This document shows, one piece after another, positions 27,599 through 36,307 of a stretch of 63,741 nt of DNA (positions are counted from its first letter, which is position 1; every line of letters starts with the position of its first letter). The position numbers were made by a program, and so were the translations under genes. The notes beneath the pieces were generated by a model. The model had not been told where the DNA came from. It did no database searches and saw only the letters and a program-made list of their open reading frames with translations. The DNA is from Phocaeicola plebeius (GTDB lineage Bacteria > Bacteroidota > Bacteroidia > Bacteroidales > Bacteroidaceae): assembly GCA_022767125.1 (NCBI GenBank), contig JALEPZ010000039.1, forward strand, positions 1 to 63,741, given 5' to 3'.

Positions 27599-27627
27599 CT
27601 TCGTGAATTTATGCTAACTGATAAACA

Positions 27628-28449
27628 ATGAATGCTATGATAAAATATAAGCTATTGGTACTTGACTTGGACGGTACACTTACCAATCAGAAAAAAGAAG
27701 TAACTTCTTATACACTTGAGACATTGAAGAAAGCGCAGGAAGCCGGTGTGCGAATTGTACTGGCCTCCGGACGTCCAACATATGGTGTAGCACCCTTAGC
27801 CGAACTTCTTGAGCTAAATCGGTATGGAGGATGTATTCTCTCGTACAACGGCGGAGAGATTATCGATTGGAAGACAGGTAAAATGATGTACAAGAACTTG
27901 TTGGATCCTGAAGTGTTACCTTATTTATATAATTGTGCCAAAGAGCAGAATTTTGCCATTCTTTCTTACGATGGGAAATTTGTACTAACCGAACATCCTG
28001 AAAACGAATACGTGCAGCATGAGGCCCGCCTTAATAAGATGGAAATCAAGAAGGTCAATCATTTTCTAGAAGCTCTTCCCCATCCTGTTGCGAAATGTCT
28101 GATTGTGGGAGATCCCCAGCCATTAGCGGCTTTAGAAACGAGAATGGCGGAGCATCTGAAAGACAAGATGGGGGTTTTCCGTTCCGAACCTTTTTTTCTG
28201 GAACTTGTACCAAAAGGGATTGACAAGGCCTTGTCGCTGGGAGTTCTGTTACAAGAGATAGGATTGCTGCGTGAAGAGATGATGGCCATCGGCGACGGCT
28301 ACAACGATTTGTCCATGATTAAGTTCGCTGGATTGGGAGTCGCCATGAGCAATGCACAACAAGTGGTTAAGGACAACGCCGACTTCATTACTCTTTCCAA
28401 TGAAGAAGACGGCGTTGCCTATGCGGTCAACAAGTTCATTCTGTCTTAG
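27628..28449 (+). CDS. Cof-type HAD-IIB family phosphatase
   Basis: Haloacid-dehalogenase phosphatase acting on a small phosphorylated metabolite, substrate unknown. 273 residues. Motif I DLDGTLTNQKK with nucleophile Asp (about residues 10-20), motif II VLASGRPTYG (Ser near 47), motif III Lys in KGIDKALSLGVLL, motif IV IGDGYNDLSMIKFAGLGVAM (about 222-241). The cap between motifs II and III is the IIB type. The last 14 nt overlap, tail to tail, the convergent DUF2148 gene, so both stop codons lie inside the other gene. Confidence 0.93.
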   Translation: MNAMIKYKLLVLDLDGTLTNQKKEVTSYTLETLKKAQEAGVRIVLASGRPTYGVAPLAELLELNRYGGCILSYNGGEIIDWKTGKMMYKNLLDPEVLPYLYNCAKEQNFAILSYDGKFVLTEHPENEYVQHEARLNKMEIKKVNHFLEALPHPVAKCLIVGDPQPLAALETRMAEHLKDKMGVFRSEPFFLELVPKGIDKALSLGVLLQEIGLLREEMMAIGDGYNDLSMIKFAGLGVAMSNAQQVVKDNADFITLSNEEDGVAYAVNKFILS

Positions 28450-28969
28450 GTTTCCTGTCGAAGAAAGGATTTTTGGAGGATGCACTGACAGGAATGGCAA
28501 AGACATGGGTACAACCGTCCAGCCAATCCAGACGCTGGGCCGCCAGTCCGGCTGAGAACATCACACGGGTATCAACGCGGTGGTCAGCGGCTACTGAACA
28601 AGCAGATCCAATGGCAATACCTACGTCGATTGTATTCAAGGCACAGGGCACCCCTTCTTCCCTATCTCCGCACCGGGCGAATCCACAATGGCCACAATCC
28701 AAACCTTGTGGCTGTTGGCGGGTGCCTATCAAGACAATACATTCCGCTTGAAGAATGTTGTCTGCATCCCGCAAGAAGAATTTAAAACCGTTTTCTTCAT
28801 ATATCTGTTTCAGGGTGTCGGAAAGAATCTGGATGTTGCTTTCCGTTACCAGTGCCACCTCAATAACATCAATTCCTTTCCCTTTGGGAGCCGTCCGGGC
28901 AGCAATCATCATCTGTTGGGCTATTTGCAACACTTCCTCGTGGCGGCAATCGCGTTCGTTCAAGATCAT
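28436..28969 (-). CDS. DUF2148 ferredoxin-domain protein
   Basis: 177 residues. Cysteine-rich core CGHCGFARCG (about residues 92-101), later VPCAL and SACSVAADH, probably an iron-sulfur site; the N-terminal half (MMIAARTAPKGKGID) is the family signature. Found in anaerobes, function unknown. Overlaps the HAD gene by 14 nt at the 3-prime ends. It lies downstream of spt on the same strand, separated by a hairpin (29003-29072). Confidence 0.82.
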   Translation of the reverse strand: MILNERDCRHEEVLQIAQQMMIAARTAPKGKGIDVIEVALVTESNIQILSDTLKQIYEENGFKFFLRDADNILQAECIVLIGTRQQPQGLDCGHCGFARCGDREEGVPCALNTIDVGIAIGSACSVAADHRVDTRVMFSAGLAAQRLDWLDGCTHVFAIPVSASSKNPFFDRKPKTE

Positions 28970-29002
28970 GGTCTGTTCAAGATTTATATGGAATAATAAG
29001 GA

Positions 29003-29072
29003 AAAGGAGCCTTATCTTCTTTCCAACCACAAAGATAATACATTGCGCAGGGGAAACGGATAAGGCTCCTTT
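29003..29072 (-). terminator. Hairpin after spt
   Basis: Perfect 14-bp arms AAAGGAGCCTTATC (29003-29016) and its complement (29059-29072), 42-nt loop. On the minus strand it follows the spt stop by 22 nt; it also lies in the leader of the DUF2148 gene. Confidence 0.75.
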
Positions 29073-29094
29073 GAAAAAAATATGCTTGTAATGG

Positions 29095-30282
29095 TTATTT
29101 AAGAATCTCCAACTGCTTGAAACATTGAGTCAGTTTGTCTATGGCAAAGTCAACCTGCTCTTTCGTATGGGTAGCCATCAGCGCAAAACGTACCAACGTA
29201 TCTTGAGGAGCACAGGCAGGTGGAATAACAGGATTGATGAATACGCCTGCATCGAATGCCAGTCTAGTTACTTCGAACGTCTTGTCCGTATCGCGCACAT
29301 ACAACGGGATGATAGGGCTTTCCGTATCGCCGATTTCAAATCCTACTTCACGGAAACACTTCAGGGCATAATTGGTAATCTTCCACAGATTTTCCTGACG
29401 TTCAGGCTCTGTCTGCAGGATATGAAGAGCCTCCATGGCAGCCGCAGTGGCAGCCGGTGTATTACTAGCGGAGAAAATATATGAGCGAGAGTTGTGACGC
29501 AACCAGTTGATGGTATCCTTGTCAGCAGCAATGAATCCACCAATGGATGCCAAGGACTTGGAGAAAGTACCCATAATCAGGTCTACCTTATCGGTCAGTC
29601 CGAAATGATCGCATACACCTCTACCCTGTCTCCCGAATACACCCAGACCATGTGCCTCGTCAACCATGATGCTTCCCTTGTATTGTTCGCTGAGTTTCAC
29701 GATTTCCGGCAATTTGGCCAAATCTCCTTCCATGGAGAATACCCCATCTACTACAATCAGTTTCACTGATTCAGGCCTGCATTTGATCAGTTCTTTTTCC
29801 AAAGCGGCCATATCATTATGCTTGTATTTCAGCTGTGTAGAAAACGAGAGACGACGGCCGTCCACAATAGAGGCATGGTCGCGGTCATCGCAGATGATGT
29901 AGTCATTGCGGTCTGTCAGGCAGGAAACGACACCTTCATTGACAGTAAAACCAGTAGAATAGACCAATGCTTCGTCCTTCCCTACAAATTCGGCCAATTC
30001 GTGCTCCAACTGTACGTGTAAATCCAAGGTTCCGTTCAAAAAGCGAGACCCAGCACAACCGGTTCCGTACTTTCGTGTAGCAGCTATGGCTGCTTCAATG
30101 ATTCTTTTGTCATAGGTCAATCCCATGTATGAGTTGGAACCGAACATTAAAACCTTCTTTCCATCCATCATCACCTCTGTGTCTTGATGGCTGTCAATCT
30201 CACGGAAATAAGGATACACACCTTTCTGCATATACAGCTGAGGCAATCTGAATTTACTTAATTTGTCTTGTAATAATCCCAT
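29095..30282 (-). CDS. spt: Serine palmitoyltransferase
   Basis: PLP-dependent condensation of L-serine with palmitoyl-CoA (or branched acyl-CoA) to 3-ketosphinganine, first step of Bacteroides sphingolipid synthesis. 395 residues, alpha-oxoamine synthase family. FGSNSYMGLTYDKRI (about residues 47-61), GSRFLNGT (about 78), the His-Asp pair in DDRDHASIVDG and VDEAHGLGVFG (about 210), PLP Lys in GTFSKSLASIGG (about 237-248). KBL (glycine C-acetyltransferase) is the close alternative; the N-terminus MGLLQDKLSKFRLPQ and the adjacent lipid kinase favour SPT. An in-frame TTG at 30297 is less likely than the ATG at 30282. Confidence 0.88.
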   Translation of the reverse strand: MGLLQDKLSKFRLPQLYMQKGVYPYFREIDSHQDTEVMMDGKKVLMFGSNSYMGLTYDKRIIEAAIAATRKYGTGCAGSRFLNGTLDLHVQLEHELAEFVGKDEALVYSTGFTVNEGVVSCLTDRNDYIICDDRDHASIVDGRRLSFSTQLKYKHNDMAALEKELIKCRPESVKLIVVDGVFSMEGDLAKLPEIVKLSEQYKGSIMVDEAHGLGVFGRQGRGVCDHFGLTDKVDLIMGTFSKSLASIGGFIAADKDTINWLRHNSRSYIFSASNTPAATAAAMEALHILQTEPERQENLWKITNYALKCFREVGFEIGDTESPIIPLYVRDTDKTFEVTRLAFDAGVFINPVIPPACAPQDTLVRFALMATHTKEQVDFAIDKLTQCFKQLEILK

Positions 30283-30293
30283 ATTAAAATATC

Positions 30294-30320
30294 TCAAAAA
30301 AAAGCCGCTGAGGACTTCAT
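30294..30320 (-). other. Possible 8-codon leader frame before spt
   Basis: In the spt leader, ATG at 30320 reads M-K-S-S-A-A-F-F-stop, with two serine codons, over a GCGGC followed by eight T. A distant GCCGC (minus strand, 30351-30347) could pair with it. Could be chance. Confidence 0.25.
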
Positions 30321-30372
30321 TTATAATTCCTTGATTTCCCGTCTATGCGGCGGGATTCTTTAAAAGAACGTG

Positions 30373-30380
30373 CAAAGATA
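30373..30380 (-). promoter_or_regulatory. spt -7 box
   Basis: TATCTTTG on the minus strand; a TTTG at 30406-30403 is spaced 22 bp upstream. Leader about 85 nt. Confidence 0.55.
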
Positions 30381-30474
30381 GTAAAATATTGAATACTGAC
30401 CTCAAAAATGGCAAAAAAAATACATTCAAAGGTAATTATCATGGAGAAACAACTAGTTTTTCCGAAATCCATCG

Positions 30475-30482
30475 TACTTTTG
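30475..30482 (+). promoter_or_regulatory. Lipid kinase -7 box
   Basis: TACTTTTG. It lies downstream of two in-frame ATGs (30408, 30441), so those cannot be the start if this promoter is used. Confidence 0.5.
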
Positions 30483-30512
30483 CAGCGGATAAAAATCAGC
30501 AACCAATCAATA

Positions 30513-31559
30513 ATGAAGATGAATGAGAAGAAGCGTGTGACATTTATTGTCAATCCGATTTCGGGAACACATGGGAAAGAAGCTATTTTGCGGACGGTGG
30601 AAGAAAAGATAGACCGAAACCAGTACGATTATACTATCTGTAGAACCCAATATGCCGGTCATGCGGAGGAGTTGGCTCTTCATGCTGCTCAGGAAGAGAC
30701 GGATATAGTGGTCGCTATCGGGGGTGACGGCACCATCAATGAAATCGGCCGGGCACTCATTCATACCGAAACGGCTTTGGGGATTATCCCTTGCGGTTCC
30801 GGAAACGGCTTGGCCCGCCATTTACACATTCCGATGGATACTTCCGGGGCATTGCAGGTCATCAATGATGGTCATTGTCGGCAAATTGACTATGGAATCA
30901 TCGACAAACATCCGTTTTTCTGTACATGCGGTGTCGGTTTTGATGCCTTTGTCAGTCTGAAGTTTGCCAATTCCGGGAAGCGGGGACTACTCACCTATCT
31001 GGAGAATACACTTCATGAAAGCCTGACGTACAGCCCCGAAACATACGAAATCGAGAATGCCTCCGGAACTAAGAAGTATAAAGCTTTTCTGATTGCCTGC
31101 GCCAATGCTTCTCAGTATGGGAACAATGCCTATATCGCCCCACAGGCTTCTTTGTCCGACGGAATGATGGATATCACCATTCTCGAACCGTTCACGGTAT
31201 TGGATGTCCCTTCTCTCTCTTTCCAGCTGTTCCACAAGACCATTGACCAGAACAGCCGCATCAAGACAATGAAGGACAAGAAAATTACCATCCGAAGGCA
31301 GTCGGAAGGAGTGTTCCATTACGATGGAGATCCGGTAATGGGCGGAACAACGTTAGAGGTAGAAATTATTCCTGCAGGATTGAAGATTGTTGCCCCTGAA
31401 AAGAAGTTACCTGGGCCCCAGGAGTCTTCCATGAATATCCTGCAGCATTTCCTGGAATTTTTCGAGGGGAATCCGTTGGCCGTCTCCCTCTCGGAAAGGC
31501 ACCGTCAACTGTTGAAGCTCAACCAAAACTTGTTGCGCAGGCTGTCAAAGCGGTCATGA
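30513..31559 (+). CDS. Diacylglycerol/sphingosine kinase-family lipid kinase
   Basis: ATP-dependent phosphorylation of a lipid hydroxyl. 348 residues. VTFIVNPISGTHGK (about residues 8-21), catalytic core AIGGDGTINEIGRAL (about 69-83), PCGSGNGLARHL (about 94-105), and a C-terminal beta-sandwich with FHYDGDPVMGG (about 269-279). The substrate is not decided by sequence: divergence from spt, with the two promoters about 100 bp apart, makes a sphingoid base or ceramide a reasonable guess, diacylglycerol the default. The start is 30513 or the in-frame ATG at 30519, set by the -7 box at 30475. Confidence 0.83.
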   Translation: MKMNEKKRVTFIVNPISGTHGKEAILRTVEEKIDRNQYDYTICRTQYAGHAEELALHAAQEETDIVVAIGGDGTINEIGRALIHTETALGIIPCGSGNGLARHLHIPMDTSGALQVINDGHCRQIDYGIIDKHPFFCTCGVGFDAFVSLKFANSGKRGLLTYLENTLHESLTYSPETYEIENASGTKKYKAFLIACANASQYGNNAYIAPQASLSDGMMDITILEPFTVLDVPSLSFQLFHKTIDQNSRIKTMKDKKITIRRQSEGVFHYDGDPVMGGTTLEVEIIPAGLKIVAPEKKLPGPQESSMNILQHFLEFFEGNPLAVSLSERHRQLLKLNQNLLRRLSKRS

Positions 31560-31743
31560 CGGGCAACTTGTTTATAGGACTCCCTTCGAGAACTTTGGGC
31601 ACCTGTCTTTTTTGTCATTAGGAACGGAGTGAAGCACCTGAATCTATTCTTTGTAGATGCAATACTATAATACATTCCCGGTGATGAGAGATTTAAAAAA
31701 AGAAAGAAGAGACTTTTTTCGGCGAGCCCAGGCCAGGTCTCCC

Positions 31744-32454
31744 TTACAGCCTGATGTAAAAATCCTTTAATAGCCTTATGAATTCAGGGCTGTAGACGCC
31801 AGCTTCCGATTCGATAATGAGCAGGTCGGTCTGTGTAGCAACCGGATGGCGGACAAACGTCATCAACACCCGTTTGGCGGGCTTGGCCGGCCTGGTATGG
31901 ACCCAGGTCTGATGGTGCAGATACAACTGGTGATGCAATGCCGTAGCCAGAAACTCGTTACAGGCATCTGCGGGAAGCACAACCGAGAAGGTCCCGTCTT
32001 CTGTTAGCAGGTTGTCTACTGCCAGAAGTAGCTGTTCGAAACTGAGGCTGTCGGTATGGCGGGCTGCATGACGGGCCGCATCGGGACAAGCTACACGCTC
32101 TACAAAATAAGGAGGATTGGACACCACGACATCATACCTGCCCTGTCTTGCTCCCAGTCGGCAAACATCCTTGCAGACCATCTCAATGCGTTGTCCCCAG
32201 GGAGATGCGGCCGCATTGCTCCGGGCTTGACGGATGGCTGCTTCATCGATGTCGATGCCCGTAATGCGGGCGGATGGCGAGCGTTGAGCCAGCATCAGGG
32301 CAATTAGTCCGGATCCAGTCCCGATATCCAGTATACGGTGCGCTGCTTCCACTGGTGTCCATGCTCCCAGCAACGTGCCGTCAGTGCCTACCTTCATGGC
32401 ACATTGGTCGTGATAAATGGTGAATTGTTTGAATTGAAAATATGGATTCGACAT
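31744..32454 (-). CDS. tRNA1(Val) adenine-N6-methyltransferase (TrmN6/YfiC-like)
   Basis: SAM-dependent N6 methylation, in E. coli of A37 in tRNA-Val. 236 residues. Class I Rossmann motif LDIGTGSGLIALMLAQ (about residues 35-50), acidic DIDEAAIRQA, and the amino-methyltransferase motif VVSNPPYFV (about 112-120). Starts at the ATG 32454 (MSNPYFQFKQF); the longer frame to 32487 includes the -7 box TATTTTTG at 32483-32476. Convergent with the lipid kinase; between them (31560-31743) no gene is seen. Confidence 0.85.
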   Translation of the reverse strand: MSNPYFQFKQFTIYHDQCAMKVGTDGTLLGAWTPVEAAHRILDIGTGSGLIALMLAQRSPSARITGIDIDEAAIRQARSNAAASPWGQRIEMVCKDVCRLGARQGRYDVVVSNPPYFVERVACPDAARHAARHTDSLSFEQLLLAVDNLLTEDGTFSVVLPADACNEFLATALHHQLYLHHQTWVHTRPAKPAKRVLMTFVRHPVATQTDLLIIESEAGVYSPEFIRLLKDFYIRL

Positions 32455-32475
32455 GGTTTCTTGTTTTTTGGGAGG

Positions 32476-32483
32476 CAAAAATA
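32476..32483 (-). promoter_or_regulatory. trmN6 -7 box
   Basis: TATTTTTG on the minus strand, 22 nt before the chosen ATG. Confidence 0.5.
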
Positions 32484-32547
32484 GCAAAGTTTTTTTATTT
32501 TATGGTTATTTGCTCTAAATCTTCTTCCATAATCGGAGTGGAATGAT

Positions 32548-32555
32548 TAACTTTG
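32548..32555 (+). promoter_or_regulatory. lon -7 box
   Basis: TAACTTTG, 64 nt before the ATG at 32619. No heat-shock-like inverted repeat (CIRCE) or recognisable alternative promoter is visible, which leaves the stress control of lon open. Confidence 0.5.
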
Positions 32556-32618
32556 TACCCAATTTTGAAGAACTGAACAGTGCAATTATAGAAGAATAAC
32601 GATAGGATTTTGACAACT

Positions 32619-35126
32619 ATGATAGAAACAACTCGTAAAGGCATGTGGCTGGCGCAAGAGGAAACAGAAGCCACGGTTTCAATGATGGCGGAAATAGATG
32701 CTACTCCTTTTGATATAAGTCCGGCCGATCTTTCTGGAGAATTGCCGATTATGCCGTTGCGCAATGCGGTGATGTTTCCCAGTGTCATTCTGCCGGTGTC
32801 TGTAGGTCGGCCCTCTACTATGAAATTAGTCAAGGCGGCCCAAAAGAAAGAGTCGCTAATTGTCATCGCTACCCAGAGAATGACGGATGTGGAAGAGCCG
32901 GAACTGAAAGACCTCTATCGGATAGGTGTCATAGGCAAAGTGTTGCGTATCTTCGAACTGCCGGGCGGAAATGCGACAGTACTCCTGCAGTCCAATGGTC
33001 CGAAAATACACCTCGACACCATTACGGCTCGCTTCCCTTACCTCAGAGGTACGGTCACTGTCGTCCCCGAAAACATGCAGGAAGATGAGAATGACGATGA
33101 AATGAAGATACTGGAAAAGACTTGCCGTGAAAGCAGTCTGAAGTATATTGAACTCTCCGACCAACTGGTTGCCGATACGGCCTTCGCCATCAAGAACCTG
33201 AAAGGGGTAGAGATGCTGGCCAACTTCATCGGATCTAACTTCCCGCTTCCTGTGGAAGATAAGATGAAACTACTGGAGATTAATGTTCTGAAGGAACGTC
33301 TGTATCTGTTGAACAGTGTCTTGGACCGCCAAAACCAGCTGGCGATGCTGAAACTGAATATCCAACAGCGGACGCAGGTGGACCTTGACCGCCAGCAGCG
33401 CGAATATTTTCTGCAGCAGCAACTTAAGAACATTCAGGATGAACTGGGAAACGGTAACGACGATGACATGGCCCTGCTGAGTGCAAAGTCAAAGAAGAAG
33501 CATTGGCCGGCCTATGTAGACGAGGCGTTTGCCCGGGAATTAAAGAAACTCAGCCGCATCAATCCCCAGTCGCCCGATTACAACGTACAGCTATCCTATC
33601 TGCAGACCCTTTTGGCATTGCCTTGGGAGGTCTATTCGAAAGACGACATCAACCTTAACAATGCAGACCGGATTCTCAACCGCGACCATTATGGGATGGA
33701 GAAGGTGAAAGAACGTATACTGGAGCATTTGGCTGTCCTGAAGCTAAAGGGGAACCTGAAGTCCCCTATCCTTTGCCTGTTCGGCCCTCCAGGAGTGGGC
33801 AAGACCTCATTGGGCCGGTCTATCGCCGACTCCCTGAAGCGAAAATATGTTCGCATGTCGTTGGGGGGCGTCCATGATGAAGCCGAAATCCGAGGTCACC
33901 GCAAGACGTATATCGGTGCCATGCCGGGACGCATTGTCAAAAGTCTGATAAAGGCCGAGACTTCCAACCCGGTCATTATTCTCGATGAGATTGACAAATT
34001 GGGAAGCGACCGCCAAGGAGACCCGGCTTCGGCCATGCTGGAAGTGCTCGACCCTGAACAGAACAATACGTTTCACGATAATTATATTGACCTGGACTAT
34101 GACCTCTCGAAGGTCATGTTCATTGCAACGGCCAACAACCTGGCCTCCATTCCTACTCCCCTTCTCGACCGCATGGAACTGATTGAAGTGAGTGGGTATA
34201 TCACGGAGGAGAAAATCGAGATTGCCCGCCGCCATCTCATCCCGAAGGAACTTGAAGCCAACGGGCTGACCAAGAAACAGGTCAAGTTTTCCAAAGATGC
34301 CATTGAATTTATTGTGGAAAACTACACCCGCGAGAGCGGTGTGCGCGAACTGGAAAAGAAAATCGGGAAAATTATGCGTAAGATTGCTCTTGAATTTGCC
34401 CGTGAGGGACATGAAAGCTTGCACAACATCAAGCCAGCTGAGGTTAGGAAATACCTGGGCGTGGAGGAATACTCACGCGATAAGTACCAGGGCAACGGCT
34501 ATGCAGGCGTGGTCACCGGACTGGCCTGGACGGCAGTAGGAGGCGAAATTCTCTTTGTTGAAACCAGTCTGAGCAAGGGAAAGGGAGGACGACTTACCTT
34601 GACAGGCAACCTGGGCGATGTCATGAAGGAGTCGGCTATGTTGGCCCTTGAATATCTTAAGGCCCACAGTAGTCTGCTCGACTTGCCCGAAGGAATCTTC
34701 GACAATTGGAATATTCATATCCATGTTCCCGAAGGGGCCGTGCCGAAAGATGGACCGTCTGCAGGCATTACGCTGGTCACTTCCTTGGCTTCTGCCCTCA
34801 CCCAGCGGAAGGTTCGCAAGAACGTGGCGATGACCGGAGAGATTACGCTCCGTGGAAAGGTGCTTCCCGTCGGTGGAATCAAGGAGAAGATACTGGCGGC
34901 TAAACGGGCCGGCATTACGGATATCGTATTGTGTGCGGAGAACCGCAAGAACATCGAGGAAATCCAACCCATCTATCTCGAAGGGCTGACTTTCCATTAT
35001 GTTCATGACATCAAAGAGGTGTTGGATTTCGCCCTGACTAACGAAAAAGTGCCGGAGGCTATCGATTTCAGCATCGTTACTGAGAACAAACAGGAAGCTC
35101 CCTCTGCAGCAGATGCCCATTCCTAA
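32619..35126 (+). CDS. lon: ATP-dependent protease La
   Basis: AAA+ serine protease degrading misfolded and regulatory proteins. 835 residues. N-terminal LON substrate domain (about residues 42-250, LPIMPLRNAVMFPS), coiled-coil, AAA+ domain with Walker A FGPPGVGKTSLG (about 387-398) and Walker B PVIILDEIDKLG, then the S16 protease domain with catalytic Ser in PKDGPSAGITL (about 713) and Lys in GGIKEKILAAKRAG (about 754). The ATG at 32619 is preferred to an in-frame TTG at 32610. tgt begins about 21 nt after the stop, then lptF/G and cobW follow on the same strand. Confidence 0.97.
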   Translation: MIETTRKGMWLAQEETEATVSMMAEIDATPFDISPADLSGELPIMPLRNAVMFPSVILPVSVGRPSTMKLVKAAQKKESLIVIATQRMTDVEEPELKDLYRIGVIGKVLRIFELPGGNATVLLQSNGPKIHLDTITARFPYLRGTVTVVPENMQEDENDDEMKILEKTCRESSLKYIELSDQLVADTAFAIKNLKGVEMLANFIGSNFPLPVEDKMKLLEINVLKERLYLLNSVLDRQNQLAMLKLNIQQRTQVDLDRQQREYFLQQQLKNIQDELGNGNDDDMALLSAKSKKKHWPAYVDEAFARELKKLSRINPQSPDYNVQLSYLQTLLALPWEVYSKDDINLNNADRILNRDHYGMEKVKERILEHLAVLKLKGNLKSPILCLFGPPGVGKTSLGRSIADSLKRKYVRMSLGGVHDEAEIRGHRKTYIGAMPGRIVKSLIKAETSNPVIILDEIDKLGSDRQGDPASAMLEVLDPEQNNTFHDNYIDLDYDLSKVMFIATANNLASIPTPLLDRMELIEVSGYITEEKIEIARRHLIPKELEANGLTKKQVKFSKDAIEFIVENYTRESGVRELEKKIGKIMRKIALEFAREGHESLHNIKPAEVRKYLGVEEYSRDKYQGNGYAGVVTGLAWTAVGGEILFVETSLSKGKGGRLTLTGNLGDVMKESAMLALEYLKAHSSLLDLPEGIFDNWNIHIHVPEGAVPKDGPSAGITLVTSLASALTQRKVRKNVAMTGEITLRGKVLPVGGIKEKILAAKRAGITDIVLCAENRKNIEEIQPIYLEGLTFHYVHDIKEVLDFALTNEKVPEAIDFSIVTENKQEAPSAADAHS

Positions 35127-35147
35127 CATTCAAGAATTGTGCAGAAT

Positions 35148-36281
35148 ATGATGACATTTCAACTACAGCATACGGATGCTCGCTCCAATGCCCGGGCGGG
35201 ACTGATTACCACCGACCATGGGCAAATAGAAACACCCATCTTCATGCCCGTCGGTACGTTGGGCAGTGTAAAGGGAGTCCATCTCACCGAACTGAAGGAC
35301 GACATCAAGGCTCAGATTATTTTGGGCAATACCTACCATCTTTATCTCCGTCCGGGATTGGAGGTGATTGAGGGGGCGGGTGGCTTGCACAAGTTTAACG
35401 GCTTCGACCGCCCTATGCTGACCGACAGCGGCGGCTTTCAGGTCTTCTCACTGGCCGGCATCCGCAAGATGAAAGAGGAAGGAGTAGAGTTCCGATCGCA
35501 TATTGACGGCTCCAAACACCTATTTACCCCCGAAAAGGTAATGGACATTGAGCGAACCATCGGTGCTGATATCATGATGGCGTTCGATGAGTGTGCGCCG
35601 GGTACCTCTGATTACGAATATGCCCGAAAGTCCATGGAATTAACCCACCGCTGGCTGGATCGTTGTTTGCTCCGTTTCAATGAGACGGAACCGAAATATG
35701 GATACCATCAGGCCCTCTTCCCGATTGTGCAAGGGTGCGTCTACCCCGATCTGCGCCGCCGTTCGGCCGAATACATTGCCTCCAAAGGGGCCGAAGGGAA
35801 TGCCATCGGTGGATTGGCGGTCGGAGAACCGACCGAAAAAATGTATGAGATGATTGAAGTGGTCAATGAAATCCTACCTGCCGACAGACCGCGTTATCTG
35901 ATGGGGGTGGGCACTCCCATGAACATTCTCGAAGCCATCGAACGGGGGGTGGATATGTTCGACTGTGTCATGCCGACCCGTAACGGGCGTAACGGAATGC
36001 TCTTTACCAAAGAGGGTATTATGAACATGCGCAACAAGAAGTGGGAGAACGATTATGCTCCGATCGAGGCGGACGGAGCTTCCCAAGTGGATACGCTCTA
36101 TAGCCGCGCCTACCTGCGCCACCTGTTCCATGCCCAGGAGTTGCTGGCCGTGCAGATAGCTTCCATCCATAACCTTGCCTTCTATTTATGGCTCGTCCGT
36201 GAAGCCCGCAGGCATATCATAGAAGGCGACTACTCCACCTGGAAACCCATGATGGTCAAACGCCTGGCAACGAGATTGTAA
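35148..36281 (+). CDS. tgt: Queuine tRNA-ribosyltransferase
   Basis: Exchanges guanine 34 of GUN anticodons for preQ1. 377 residues, TIM barrel. LGNTYHLYLRPG (about residues 60-71), catalytic Asp region LTDSGGFQVFSLAG (about 91), GGLAVGEP (about 223), second Asp in FDCVMPTRNGRNG (about 270-282). The usual C-terminal zinc ligands C-x-C-x2-C before SRAYLRHL are replaced: here the stretch reads GASQVDTLYSRAYLRHL (about 309-325), no Cys, although the downstream IHN His remains. Two adjacent ATGs (35148, 35151); an in-frame GTG at 35139 is less likely. Lies in the lon-tgt-lptF/G run. Confidence 0.93.
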   Translation: MMTFQLQHTDARSNARAGLITTDHGQIETPIFMPVGTLGSVKGVHLTELKDDIKAQIILGNTYHLYLRPGLEVIEGAGGLHKFNGFDRPMLTDSGGFQVFSLAGIRKMKEEGVEFRSHIDGSKHLFTPEKVMDIERTIGADIMMAFDECAPGTSDYEYARKSMELTHRWLDRCLLRFNETEPKYGYHQALFPIVQGCVYPDLRRRSAEYIASKGAEGNAIGGLAVGEPTEKMYEMIEVVNEILPADRPRYLMGVGTPMNILEAIERGVDMFDCVMPTRNGRNGMLFTKEGIMNMRNKKWENDYAPIEADGASQVDTLYSRAYLRHLFHAQELLAVQIASIHNLAFYLWLVREARRHIIEGDYSTWKPMMVKRLATRL

Positions 36282-36307
36282 TTATACTGCGTATCAAGAC
36301 ACATTAT

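Noticed and set aside
29003-29072. Possible riboswitch in front of the DUF2148 gene
   Set aside because: A single perfect stem with a 42-nt loop and position just after spt fits a terminator better; no conserved aptamer-like features recognised.
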